DNA from: DASZHJ01 sp035517495
Lineage (GTDB): Bacteria > Pseudomonadota > Alphaproteobacteria > ATCC43930 > CGMCC-115725
Reading direction: 5' to 3'
DNA: 64,000 nucleotides
NCBI GenBank assembly: GCA_035517495.1
Contig: DATIYT010000117.1
Span: 1-64,000, forward strand
The translations under genes were made by a program, and so were the position numbers. Below the pieces are notes generated by a model. The model saw only the letters and a list, made by a program, of their open reading frames with translations. It was not told the origin of the DNA and made no database searches. This document shows positions 51,277 through 59,557 of this stretch, in pieces; the first letter of the stretch is position 1, and each line of letters starts with the position of its first letter.

Positions 51277-52257
51277 ATGGCCACGAACCGCAAGCGCATT
51301 CTGCTGCCGCATACCATATCGCCAGCGGCATGGAAGATGGCGGAAAGCCGCGAGGATATCGAGCCTGTCTCTTTCCGGAACGACATCAAGGCCGAAAACT
51401 TGCCATCTCTCCTGGACGAGGCGAGCGGCATCGCACTGGGGGCGACGCCCTTCGGTTCCACGGCGCTGGGGGCCGCGCCCAAGATCGAGGTCGTCGCGCG
51501 AATCGGCGTCGGCTACGACGCCGTCGACGTGCCGGCGCTAACCGCGCGCAAAGTGCCGCTGATGATCGCGGGCATCGCCAACTCTGTGTCGGTGGCGGAA
51601 AACGCGATGTACTTCATGCTGACCCTGGCGAAGCGCGGCGCTGCCATGGACGCGGTGGTTCGCGAGGACCGCTGGTGGGACAAGTACCAGCAGCTTCCCG
51701 TCGATCTCTTCGAGAAAACCGCGTTGGTCGTGGGCTTCGGAAGGATCGGCACGCGCATCGCCCGGCGCTGCTTGGCCATGGAGATGCAGGTCCTCGTATA
51801 CGATCCCTACATCGATGCGAATGCGATCCTGGCCGCCGGCTGCGAGCCGGTGCGCGATCTCGACCCGGCGATCCCGCGCGCCGATTTTATCACCATCCAT
51901 TGCCCGAAGACGCCGGAGACGACCGGTCTTTTCAACGAGGCGCGAATCGGCCGAATGAAGCGCGGCGCCTATATCGTCAATACCGCCCGCGGCGGCATCA
52001 TCGACGAAGGCGCGCTCTGCCGCGCGCTTAGTGCCCGTCAGATCGCTGGCGCCGGCCTCGATGTGTTCGAGCGCGAGCCGCCGCCGAGTGACCATCCGCT
52101 GCTGAAATTGCCGAACGTGGTAACGGGCCCGCACGTCGCCGGCGTCACGCTGGAGGCGGTCGATCGCATGGGGATCGCTGCCGTTCGCAATATCCTCAGC
52201 GTGCTCGACGGCAAGCCCATTCGCGAGAACGTCGTGAACAAGGAGGTGCTGGACTAG
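51277..52257 (+). CDS. D-isomer specific 2-hydroxyacid dehydrogenase
   Basis: The 326-residue protein has the Rossmann motif VVGFGRIGTRIARRCLAMEMQVLVYDPY, the catalytic Arg in NTARGGIIDEGAL, the Glu in LDVFEREPPPSDHPLL and the His in GPHVAGVTLEA. It would interconvert a 2-hydroxyacid and a 2-oxoacid with NAD(P). Phosphoglycerate dehydrogenase-like relatives are closest, but no ACT domain is present, so the substrate is open. Its stop shares CTAG with that of the convergent CoA-transferase gene. Confidence 0.93.
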   Translation: MATNRKRILLPHTISPAAWKMAESREDIEPVSFRNDIKAENLPSLLDEASGIALGATPFGSTALGAAPKIEVVARIGVGYDAVDVPALTARKVPLMIAGIANSVSVAENAMYFMLTLAKRGAAMDAVVREDRWWDKYQQLPVDLFEKTALVVGFGRIGTRIARRCLAMEMQVLVYDPYIDANAILAAGCEPVRDLDPAIPRADFITIHCPKTPETTGLFNEARIGRMKRGAYIVNTARGGIIDEGALCRALSARQIAGAGLDVFEREPPPSDHPLLKLPNVVTGPHVAGVTLEAVDRMGIAAVRNILSVLDGKPIRENVVNKEVLD

Positions 52258-53669
52258 CCCGCCGCTGCGCTCTCCCACCGCGGCGCGTGGGTCCCGAGCG
52301 GGACGGAAGGCCGGGTCCAGCGCGCCGGGGTCGCGGAGAGAATACCGGCATGGCGCACCGAACGGAGCGCGCCGAAGCCGGACGGAAGCTCTTCCATGAG
52401 GTCGGCTACGTTGGCGGACCGTGGGTCGGCGCAGGCAAGCCCCCCCTCGATGCGCCCGAGTCCGCGCAACCAGTGGCCGGTCTGCGCCAACGCAACCCGC
52501 ACGTGCCAGCTCCCGCCCTCGGTCATGCGCCGCGCCAGCGCCACCATGGTGCCGAACGCCATCAGGTAGCCGGAAGCGTGATCCAGTATCTGCGCCGGGA
52601 GCGGCTTCGGCTCGTCGCTTCCCGCGGCTTCCGCTTCGGCATGATTGAAGCCGGTCGCGGTCTGCGCCAGCGAATCGAATCCCCTCCGCTCGGACCAGGG
52701 GCCGATGTGGCCGTAGGCCGAGAGCGACACATAAACGATGCCGGGCCGCATTCGCGCGGCCTGCTCTGGGCCGAAACCCCATCCAGCGATGGCGCCTGGG
52801 CGGTATCCCTGCACGAAAACGTGTGCCTGTCGCAACAACGACGCCAGCGCGTTGCGCGCGGTTGCCTGCCGCAGGTCCAGGGCGGTCGAAAGCTTGCCGC
52901 GCCCGCCGTCGATCACCAGCACCTCGAGCGACGGCAGATGCGACGCCGTCACCAGCAGCACCTCGGCGCCATGGGCCGCGAGCGTGCGCCCGCAAACGGG
53001 TCCCGCGATGATGCGGGTTAAGTCCAGAACACGGACGCCGCCGAGCGGGCGATCGGCCGCCGGCAATCTCTCTATCGGTGCCTCGCCGATCTTCTCTATC
53101 GTGAGTACGGGCAGGTGCGCCAGTGCCTCACCCTGTGGATGCGCATCCCATTCCGCAAAAGAGCGCATCGCGGTGATCACCAAGCCCGCTTCCGCGGCCG
53201 CGGTCTCGAGCGGGATCGCTTCCCAGTGATCGAGCGCCGCCTGCACCGCCGCGCGGTCATGGGTGCAATTGAGCAGCTTCAGGGTGCCGTCGCGATGATG
53301 CGGCAGGTTGGTGTGGAGGCGGACCCAGCGGCCGTCGCCGCAACGATAGGTGCCGGCGATCGCGTCCCAGAGGTCGCGTGCGGGTTTGCCATCGACGCGG
53401 AGATAGCGCTCGCTTCGGAATTCGACCGCGGCATGGCGCATATCGACGGCGGCGCTCTGCGCGTTGCCGGTGCGCATTCGCCAAAGTTCCGCCGCGGCGA
53501 GGCTCGCCGCCGCGATGCTGGTTTGCGCCGCCGTGCCGACGGCAAACGACGAGGGCAACACCGGCTCCGCGCCAGTGAGATTGACGCGGTCGAGCGCAGC
53601 CCCAGCGGCGCCGGCACCACGCCAGAGTGCCGCGAGCGCATCCATAGGGCGAGTTGGCCTTTGCACCAT
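52254..53669 (-). CDS. Family III (CaiB/BaiF-like) CoA-transferase with rearranged halves
   Basis: About 471 residues from ATG 53669. In CaiB-type enzymes PLxGxRVLDLTR opens the protein. Here PLGGVRVLDLTRIIAGPVCGRTLAAHGAEV begins near residue 210, and the catalytic Asp lies in RGFDSLAQTATGF. The part before it (RTGNAQSAAVDMRHAAVEF, YRCGDGRWVRLHTNLPHHR) resembles the internal linker region of the family. So the segments appear duplicated or circularly rearranged. It is on the opposite strand from its neighbours. Substrate unknown. Confidence 0.85.
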   Translation of the reverse strand: MVQRPTRPMDALAALWRGAGAAGAALDRVNLTGAEPVLPSSFAVGTAAQTSIAAASLAAAELWRMRTGNAQSAAVDMRHAAVEFRSERYLRVDGKPARDLWDAIAGTYRCGDGRWVRLHTNLPHHRDGTLKLLNCTHDRAAVQAALDHWEAIPLETAAAEAGLVITAMRSFAEWDAHPQGEALAHLPVLTIEKIGEAPIERLPAADRPLGGVRVLDLTRIIAGPVCGRTLAAHGAEVLLVTASHLPSLEVLVIDGGRGKLSTALDLRQATARNALASLLRQAHVFVQGYRPGAIAGWGFGPEQAARMRPGIVYVSLSAYGHIGPWSERRGFDSLAQTATGFNHAEAEAAGSDEPKPLPAQILDHASGYLMAFGTMVALARRMTEGGSWHVRVALAQTGHWLRGLGRIEGGLACADPRSANVADLMEELPSGFGALRSVRHAGILSATPARWTRPSVPLGTHAPRWESAAAG

Positions 53670-53868
53670 CAAGGCTAGTGCAGCCGACGCGCGTGGGGAA
53701 TGCAAGCCTCGATTCACGCGGTTGACGCTCGCGGAGTCGAGTTGCGAAATTGGGATTGCCAATCAAGGAGCGCGTGCGCATGTCGGGTGCGGCAGCTCAA
53801 ATGCGATTGCTGCGGGGGTTTGGCCGGATTCGGCATGAAGGTGCCGGTCCCGATCTGTTTTTTTCCGG

Positions 53869-55161
53869 GTGGGTGCCGTGAGTGTCGACCTTAAGACGCC
53901 GCTCGACCGCTACAGCGAGGCGGTGAAGTTGCATCAGGCCGGGCAGCTTGCCGAGGCCGAGACGATTTATCGCCGGCTGTTAGAAGAGTTGCCGAACGAT
54001 CGCGCGGTTCTGAATGTGCTCGCAACGCTGTTGGCGCAATGCAGGCACGCGGACGATGGCGCGGCCCTGCTGCGCCGCGCGGTCGAGATCCCGCCGGACT
54101 TCGCCGAGGCCGCGCTCAATCTCGGCAACGCGTTCCTGTCGCTGCGCGACCTCGACCAAGCGATCGCGAGCTATCGCCGTGCGATTGCCGCGCGTCCTGA
54201 CTACGCGCTCGCGCATTGGAGTCTGGCGCTGGCGCTGCTGGCCGACGGCCGTTATTCGGAGGGCTGGCGCGAATATGAATGGCGTTGGCGCTGGTCCGAA
54301 TTCGGCGAGGCCGCGCGGCAGTTCGCGGTGCCGGAATGGCGCGGCGAAAACCCGGAGATGGTCGGCGGCAAGCTGCTGGTCACGACGGAGCAGGGGCTCG
54401 GCGACACCATCCAATTCTGTCGCTACTTGCCGCTGCTGGCGCGGCGCGGCCACCAGCTCATCGCCGAGGTACAGCGGCCGTTGCACACCCTGCTGTGGTT
54501 CAGTTTGGCGCGCGAAGGCATCGCGGTAATCCCGCGCGGCCAGACACCGCAGCATATCGAGGGGGATCTCGCCTTCGCGGCGCATGCGCCGCTCGGCAGC
54601 CTGCCGCTGCTGCTGGGCACCGAATTCGAAAGCATTCCGGCGGAGGTTCCCTATCTGAGTGCCGACCCCGAGCGGGTGCGGCGTTGGCGCGGGCGCCTCA
54701 AAAGCGGCTACCGCGTGGGCATCGCATGGGCCGGACGCGGGCAACATCGCCATGACCGAGAGCGCTCGATCGAGCTCGAATCGCTGGCGCCGTTGGCCGC
54801 GGTTCCCGGCGTGCGGCTCTATTCACTGCAAAAGGGGTTCGCCGAGCGGGCGATCGCCGCGACGGGACTCCCGGTCGAGCCGCTGGGCGAGGAACTGGTC
54901 GACATGGCGGAGACCGCTGCCGTCATGATGGTGCTCGATCTGGTCGTGACCGTGGATACCGCAGTCGCGCATCTTGCGGGCGCGCTTGCGCGCCGGGCGT
55001 GGGTGCTGGTCCCTTCGGTGCCGGATTGGCGATGGTTCGATCGCCGCGCGGATTCGCCGTGGTATCCAACGCTCCGCCTCTACCGGCAGGACGCGAGCGG
55101 CGATTGGGACACGGCGATTGCTCGCATTACCGAAGATTTGTCGATGGCTGCGTCGCACTGA
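53869..55161 (+). CDS. TPR protein with GT9-like glycosyltransferase domain
   Basis: The 430-residue protein has about four tetratricopeptide repeats at residues 10-160 (KLHQAGQLAEAETIYRRLLEELPNDRAVL, AALNLGNAFLSLRDLDQAIASYRRAIAARPDYALAH). After that comes a domain resembling ADP-heptose transferases (GIAWAGRGQHRHDRERSIELESLAPL, VVTVDTAVAHLAGALAR). Such proteins are frequent in alphaproteobacteria, where they may glycosylate proteins or cell-surface structures. It starts with GTG, at 53869 or 53878. It is isolated from both flanking operons. Confidence 0.85.
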   Translation: MGAVSVDLKTPLDRYSEAVKLHQAGQLAEAETIYRRLLEELPNDRAVLNVLATLLAQCRHADDGAALLRRAVEIPPDFAEAALNLGNAFLSLRDLDQAIASYRRAIAARPDYALAHWSLALALLADGRYSEGWREYEWRWRWSEFGEAARQFAVPEWRGENPEMVGGKLLVTTEQGLGDTIQFCRYLPLLARRGHQLIAEVQRPLHTLLWFSLAREGIAVIPRGQTPQHIEGDLAFAAHAPLGSLPLLLGTEFESIPAEVPYLSADPERVRRWRGRLKSGYRVGIAWAGRGQHRHDRERSIELESLAPLAAVPGVRLYSLQKGFAERAIAATGLPVEPLGEELVDMAETAAVMMVLDLVVTVDTAVAHLAGALARRAWVLVPSVPDWRWFDRRADSPWYPTLRLYRQDASGDWDTAIARITEDLSMAASH

Positions 55162-55166
55162 CGAAT

Positions 55167-55973
55167 TCAGCCCCCGCCCACCTTCACCAACGCACCGCCA
55201 TCGACCGGCAGCGCCACGCCCGTGATGAAATTCGCCTCGTCCGAGGCGAGGAACAGCGCCGCGTTGGCCACGTCCCAAGCCGTGCCCATTCGGTGGCGCA
55301 GCGGCACCTTGGCGTCGCGCTCGGCCGCGACCTGCGCCCGGGGCTTGCCGCTGGCCCGCGCGCGCGTATCCACCGCCATCGGCGTATCCATGAGACCCGG
55401 CAGGATCACGTTGGCGCGGATGCCATACGGCGCGTTCTGGATCGCGACCTGCTGCGTGAAGGCGATCATGCCGGCCTTGGTCGCCTTGTAGGCGACGTAG
55501 GGGTAGCTCTCCAGCGCCGCGACCGAGGAAATGTTGATGATGACCCCCGCGTGCTGCTGGCGCATGATCGGCAATACGTGCTTCGTCGCCATGATTGTGC
55601 CGCGCAGATTGATCGCGGCGATGCGATCGAATGCCTCCTCGGTGATCTCGGTCGGTGAAGCATCGCCGCCGGCGATGCTGACCCCGACGTTGTTGTGCAG
55701 GATGTCGATGCGGCTCCATCGGTTGATCGCCTCGGCGATCATCGAGACCAGGGTCTTTTCCTTGGTGACGTCGGCCTCGAAGGCCGCGGCCTGACCACCT
55801 TCCTTGGCGATCATCGCCGCGGTCTCCTGAGCCGAGGCGAGGTGGCGATCGACGGCGAGGACCTTGGCGCCTTCCTGCGCGAAGCGGAGCGCCGTGGCGC
55901 GGCCATTGCCCATGCCTTCGCCGGGACCTTGGCCGGCGCCGACGACGATAGCGATCTTTCCTTTGAGGCGCAT
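55167..55973 (-). CDS. SDR-family oxidoreductase (paralogue A)
   Basis: The ATG at 55973 follows GAGGAAA and gives 268 residues. The cofactor loop reads VGAGQGPGEGMGNGRATA, longer than the usual TGxxxGIG, and NNAG is replaced by NNVG. The catalytic Tyr-x3-Lys is in YVAYKATKAG. The same two oddities occur in the SDR at 56549, so the pair are paralogues. It is the last gene of a four-gene unit with a quinone oxidoreductase and a CMD-like protein. Substrate not known. Confidence 0.9.
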   Translation of the reverse strand: MRLKGKIAIVVGAGQGPGEGMGNGRATALRFAQEGAKVLAVDRHLASAQETAAMIAKEGGQAAAFEADVTKEKTLVSMIAEAINRWSRIDILHNNVGVSIAGGDASPTEITEEAFDRIAAINLRGTIMATKHVLPIMRQQHAGVIINISSVAALESYPYVAYKATKAGMIAFTQQVAIQNAPYGIRANVILPGLMDTPMAVDTRARASGKPRAQVAAERDAKVPLRHRMGTAWDVANAALFLASDEANFITGVALPVDGGALVKVGGG

Positions 55974-55983
55974 AGTCGTTTCC

Positions 55984-56535
55984 TCAATCCGTTGGCAGCG
56001 GGAATTCTTCGAGATAGGGGCGATAGTCCGGTTCAACGTCGATCGCGAGCGTCGCCAGCAGGCGCACGACTCCGCAATAGAAGGCGATCGTCACCACCAG
56101 ATCAGTGACGCGCTCCTCACCGAGGTCCTCGCGGAGCATTGCGAAGGTCTGCTCGTCGATTGCGCGGCCCGCGGTCATGTCACGCGCCGCCTTGAGAACC
56201 GCCTTGGCGAGGGGTTCTAGTGGGCTCGGGCGCCCTTCGCTTTCCGCGATCATGGCGCGGATGTCGGCGTCGCGCACACCGAATTCGCGACCGATCTTGA
56301 TGTGGTGCGAATATTCATAAGGAGAGCGCGCGAGATATCCCACTTGCAGGATCGCAAGCTCGCGCAGGCGCGGGTCCAGACGGCTCTTGTGCCGGATGAA
56401 CTGACCCAAACCGCCGAAGGCGCGCATTGCGTGCGGGCTGTGGGCGAGCGCGCGATGCAGGTTGATGTTTCGCTGCAGCAGGTCTTGGTGTTCCGGCGGG
56501 AGATCGGATTTGTCGAGATAGGGAAGGCGCGCCAT
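55984..56535 (-). CDS. Carboxymuconolactone decarboxylase/AhpD-like protein
   Basis: The 183-residue protein has the CMD-family block RLRELAILQVGYLARSPYEYSHHIKIGREFGVRDADIRAM, with YEYxxH in place of the CxxC of peroxidase-type AhpD. This suggests a non-redox, decarboxylase or lactonase-like role, or a carboxymuconolactone-type reaction. The start ATG 56535 lies 13 bases after the upstream SDR. It sits between two paralogous SDR genes in one operon. The exact reaction is unknown. Confidence 0.87.
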   Translation of the reverse strand: MARLPYLDKSDLPPEHQDLLQRNINLHRALAHSPHAMRAFGGLGQFIRHKSRLDPRLRELAILQVGYLARSPYEYSHHIKIGREFGVRDADIRAMIAESEGRPSPLEPLAKAVLKAARDMTAGRAIDEQTFAMLREDLGEERVTDLVVTIAFYCGVVRLLATLAIDVEPDYRPYLEEFPLPTD

Positions 56536-56548
56536 CGGAGATTCTCGG

Positions 56549-57370
56549 TCAGCGAGGGGAGGATTCGCGGGAAGGGCCGACCAGGGTCGCGCCGCCATCG
56601 ACCACCAACGTCTGTCCCGTGATGTAGCGCGCATGGTCCGAGAGCAGGAAGCGCACGGCCATGCCGACGTCCCATCCCGTGCCTTCGCGACCGAGGACCG
56701 AGGCCTTGCGGCGCTGCTCACGGGCGGCGTCGCTCATGCCGCTTGCATAAACCATGGGCGTATAGACCGGGCCCGGCGCCACGCAGTTGACCCGGATGCC
56801 CTGCGGCCCGTGATCAACCGCCATGGCGCGGGTCAACGCGATCACCGCACCTTTCGAGACGGTATAGGGCGTGAGCCCGCGCGGCCGCAGCGCCGAGATC
56901 GACGAAACGTTGACGATCGCGCCGCCGCCGGCGCTCTCGATCATCGCGGGAATCGCGTGCTTCGAGACGAGGAACATGGTCTCGACATTGACCTGCATCA
57001 CGCGATGCCAATCCTCGGCACTCACATCGACGACGCTGCCGCGCCCGCCGATGCCCACGTTGTTATCGAGGAAATCGAGCCGCCCATACTGTTTGAGCGC
57101 GGCCGCAACCGCGGCGCGCGCCTCGGCTTCGCGGGTGAGATCGGCGGTGAATGCGGTCGCGATGCCGCCCTCCTGCTCGATCATTGCCACGGTGCGCTCG
57201 GCAAGCGCGCGCTGGCGATCGACCACCAGCATGCGCGTGCCTGCTTGAGCGAGCAGTATCGCCGCCGCTCGGCCGTTGCCGATGCCGTCGCCGGCGGCCC
57301 CGCCACCGGTGATGATCGCGACCTTGCCGGCGAGCCCGGCGTCGTCTTTGGGGAGAGGCTTCTCGGTCAT
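56549..57370 (-). CDS. SDR-family oxidoreductase (paralogue B)
   Basis: The ATG at 57370 (MTEKPLPKDD) gives 273 residues. The frame continues upstream but only as a shadow. The cofactor loop ITGGGAAGDGIGNGRAAAI and DNNVGIGG share the expanded glycine loop and the NNVG of paralogue A. The catalytic residues are in YTVSKGAVIALTRA, and the C-terminal GQTLVVDGGATLVG is typical of SDRs. It lies 71 bases downstream of the quinone oxidoreductase gene and 13 upstream of the CMD-like gene. Confidence 0.9.
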   Translation of the reverse strand: MTEKPLPKDDAGLAGKVAIITGGGAAGDGIGNGRAAAILLAQAGTRMLVVDRQRALAERTVAMIEQEGGIATAFTADLTREAEARAAVAAALKQYGRLDFLDNNVGIGGRGSVVDVSAEDWHRVMQVNVETMFLVSKHAIPAMIESAGGGAIVNVSSISALRPRGLTPYTVSKGAVIALTRAMAVDHGPQGIRVNCVAPGPVYTPMVYASGMSDAAREQRRKASVLGREGTGWDVGMAVRFLLSDHARYITGQTLVVDGGATLVGPSRESSPR

Positions 57371-57441
57371 GCGTCGTTTTGCCCCGATCGATGTTTCGCG
57401 TGAGAGTAGTTCCGGCGAGGGAAGCCGACAATCCGTCTCGG

Positions 57442-58422
57442 CTACGGCACCAAGATTTGGGCGCCGGCTGTGCGTCGGCCCTGCAAATCCGCATGGGCCC
57501 GCGCGGCGTCCGCGAGCGGATAGCGACCCGAGATCGCAACCCGGAGGACACCGCGGGCGATGCCGTCGAACAATGCTCGCGAGCGCTCCAGCAGGTCGCT
57601 TCGCTCTTGGGTATGGGTCACGAAAGCCGGGCTCGTCACATAGAGTGAACCCATGGTGTTGAGACGGAAGAGATCGAAGGGCGGGATCGGGCCCGAGGGC
57701 GTGCCGAAGCTCACCAGCACGCCCCTTGGCTTCAGGCAGTTGAGCGAGCCCTCGAAGGTGTCGCGCCCGACGGCGTCGTAGACTACCGGGACCCCGGCAC
57801 CACCGGTCAGCGCACGCACGCGCGCCACGAAATCCTCTCGAGTGTAAACGATGGTCGCATCGCAACCATGTTGCCGTGCAATTTCAGCCTTCGCGTCGCT
57901 GCCGGCGGTGCCGATGACGCGCGCGCCCAGATGGTGCGCCCATTGGCAGAGAAGTTGCCCCACGCCGCCCGCAGCAGCGTGCACGAGAATCGTCTCTCCC
58001 GCGCGCACGGAGTAGGTCGTGAATAACAGGTAATGCGCGGTCAGACCCTTGGTCAGCACTGCCGCGGCGATCTCGTCCAAAATGTCCGGCGGCAGGCGCA
58101 CGAGGCGGTCCGACGGCATCAAGCGCCAGTCGGCGTATGCGCCGATCGGCGGCGCCGAATAGACGACACGGTCGCCCCGACGCACGGTTTCCACTCGCGT
58201 CCCCACGGCTTCGACGACGCCGGCAGCCTCGAGCCCGATCGGGCTGGGATAAGTGGGGAGTGGATAGCGGCCGGTTCGATGCTGGATATCGATGTAATTG
58301 AGCCCGACGGCGGTTTGTCGGATCAGTGCTTCATCCGGATCCGGGTTTCGCAGCTCATGCGTCTGCGCGGTCAGCACGTCGGGACCGCCCGGGCGAGATA
58401 TGACGATCCGATGCGCGCGCAA
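57442..58422 (-). CDS. Quinone oxidoreductase-like MDR-family dehydrogenase
   Basis: The protein of about 326 residues is a medium-chain reductase of the quinone oxidoreductase group, without structural zinc: GLNYIDIQHRTGRYPLPTYPSPIGLEAAGVVEAVGTRVE, the NADPH loop HAAAGGVGQLLCQWAHHLG and VYDAVGRDTF. The start is probably the TTG at 58422 giving (L)RAHRIVISRPGGPDVL, with GCGGGG upstream; a TTG at 58452 is also in frame. It heads the - strand cluster and is divergent from livH, sharing the intergenic region. Confidence 0.9.
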   Translation of the reverse strand: MRAHRIVISRPGGPDVLTAQTHELRNPDPDEALIRQTAVGLNYIDIQHRTGRYPLPTYPSPIGLEAAGVVEAVGTRVETVRRGDRVVYSAPPIGAYADWRLMPSDRLVRLPPDILDEIAAAVLTKGLTAHYLLFTTYSVRAGETILVHAAAGGVGQLLCQWAHHLGARVIGTAGSDAKAEIARQHGCDATIVYTREDFVARVRALTGGAGVPVVYDAVGRDTFEGSLNCLKPRGVLVSFGTPSGPIPPFDLFRLNTMGSLYVTSPAFVTHTQERSDLLERSRALFDGIARGVLRVAISGRYPLADAARAHADLQGRRTAGAQILVP

Positions 58423-58495
58423 AGGGCAGCCCCGCAATATCGTGGGATGCAAGCGATCCTATCGGCGTCGATGCGCCTTGCCAACCTCGCGTGGC

Positions 58496-58525
58496 TTGAC
58501 AGCGGAAAAGCCGAAAACCTAGGGT
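58496..58525 (+). promoter_or_regulatory. Promoter candidate for the liv operon
   Basis: TTGACA (58496-58501) is a perfect -35 hexamer. The best -10 at normal spacing is TAGGGT (58520-58525), matching three positions after 18 bases, so an activator may be needed. It lies about 45 bases before the leader ORF at 58572. Confidence 0.45.
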
Positions 58526-58571
58526 GCGCGCAAGAGCCGCGGCGAGCGCGGCCGTGATCAAGGGAGCGCCG

Positions 58572-58595
58572 ATGCTGAGCCATTTTCCGCAATGA
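58572..58595 (+). CDS. Seven-codon leader ORF translationally coupled to livH
   Basis: The sequence ATG CTG AGC CAT TTT CCG CAA TGA (product MLSHFPQ) has a good ribosome binding site, AAGGGAG, five bases upstream. Its stop overlaps the livH ATG by three bases (ATGA). livH itself lacks a visible Shine-Dalgarno sequence at the right distance, so ribosomes probably reach livH by re-initiation. The peptide has a single Leu and no run of regulatory codons, so classical attenuation is unlikely. It could also be a chance ORF. Confidence 0.5.
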   Translation: MLSHFPQ

Positions 58596-59554
58596 CGCCG
58601 CTCGGCATCTTCATCGAGCAGTTCCTGCAATCGCTGACCGCGGGGTTTTTTGTCGGTAGCGTCTACGGGCTCATGTGCGTGGGCCTGGGTCTGATCTTCG
58701 GCGTCATGCGCGTAATCAATTTTGCGCAAGGCGATTTCCTCATGCTCGGGATGTACGCGACGCTCTATGCCGTCGTCTCGCTCGGGCTCGCAGCCATATT
58801 CGGCCCGGCGGTGGCGCCGTTACTCGGCTCGATATTGGCGGGACTCGTGGTGTTCGCGGGGGGCGTGCTGCTGCACCGCGCGCTCATCTCGCGCGTGACG
58901 GGGACCCAGGCGGTGGGCCGCGAGGGAGAAGGCCACTATGCGCAGCTCATCCTCACGCTCGGTATCGCGCTGGTACTCGAGAACGGCGGGTTGATCCTCT
59001 TCGGCTCGACGCCGCAATCGGTGCGCACGCCGCTTGCGATCCGCGCCTTCGAGGTGCCATTGCTCTACGACCCCCGCGCGGCGCTATTCCTCAATCAGCA
59101 GCGCATGGTCGTGTGCGTCGTTTCGTTCATCGTCGGCGCGGCCCTCTACTGGTTCATCAACCGCTCGCGCATCGGCAAGACGCTGCGCGCCGCCGCGGAC
59201 AACCCGGAGGCAGCGATCTACATGGGCATCGACGTCGATCGAGCCCACCGCCTCGCGTTCGGAATCGGCAGCGGGATCACGGCCCTCGCGGGCGGACTAG
59301 TCGCGACCTACAACCCGTTCCAGCCCTATATCGGCCTGCAATTCGTGATCATCATGTACGCGGGCGTGGTGCTGGGCGGCATGGGCAGCCTGCTCGGTGC
59401 CTTCTGGGGCGGCATGACGATCGGACTGGTGCAGCAGCTCTCGACGTTGGTGCTGCCGGCGCAATTGCAGAACGCCGCGATTTTCGCGGTTTTCCTGCTC
59501 GTCGTCATGGTGCGGCCACAGGGCCTGTTTGGCCGTGCGACGGAGCGCGTCTAA
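58592..59554 (+). CDS. livH: Branched-chain amino acid-type ABC transporter permease LivH
   Basis: The 320-residue inner-membrane protein begins MTPLGIFIEQFLQSLTAGFFVGSVYGLMCVGLGLIFGVMRVINFAQGDFLMLGMY, the LivH signature. The later loop GKTLRAAADNPEAAIYMGIDVDRAHRLAFGIGSGITALAG is the EAA-type contact with the ATPase. About eight membrane helices are present. It is the first structural gene of a Liv-type importer and starts the transporter operon; its own start lacks a Shine-Dalgarno sequence and overlaps a leader ORF. Confidence 0.95.
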   Translation: MTPLGIFIEQFLQSLTAGFFVGSVYGLMCVGLGLIFGVMRVINFAQGDFLMLGMYATLYAVVSLGLAAIFGPAVAPLLGSILAGLVVFAGGVLLHRALISRVTGTQAVGREGEGHYAQLILTLGIALVLENGGLILFGSTPQSVRTPLAIRAFEVPLLYDPRAALFLNQQRMVVCVVSFIVGAALYWFINRSRIGKTLRAAADNPEAAIYMGIDVDRAHRLAFGIGSGITALAGGLVATYNPFQPYIGLQFVIIMYAGVVLGGMGSLLGAFWGGMTIGLVQQLSTLVLPAQLQNAAIFAVFLLVVMVRPQGLFGRATERV

Positions 59555-59557
59555 GCC

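Noticed and set aside
53700..53894. 64-codon Cys-rich ORF before the TPR gene
   Set aside because: Nine Cys looked interesting, but it has no ribosome binding site, runs into the TPR gene in another frame, and its Cys have no regular spacing.
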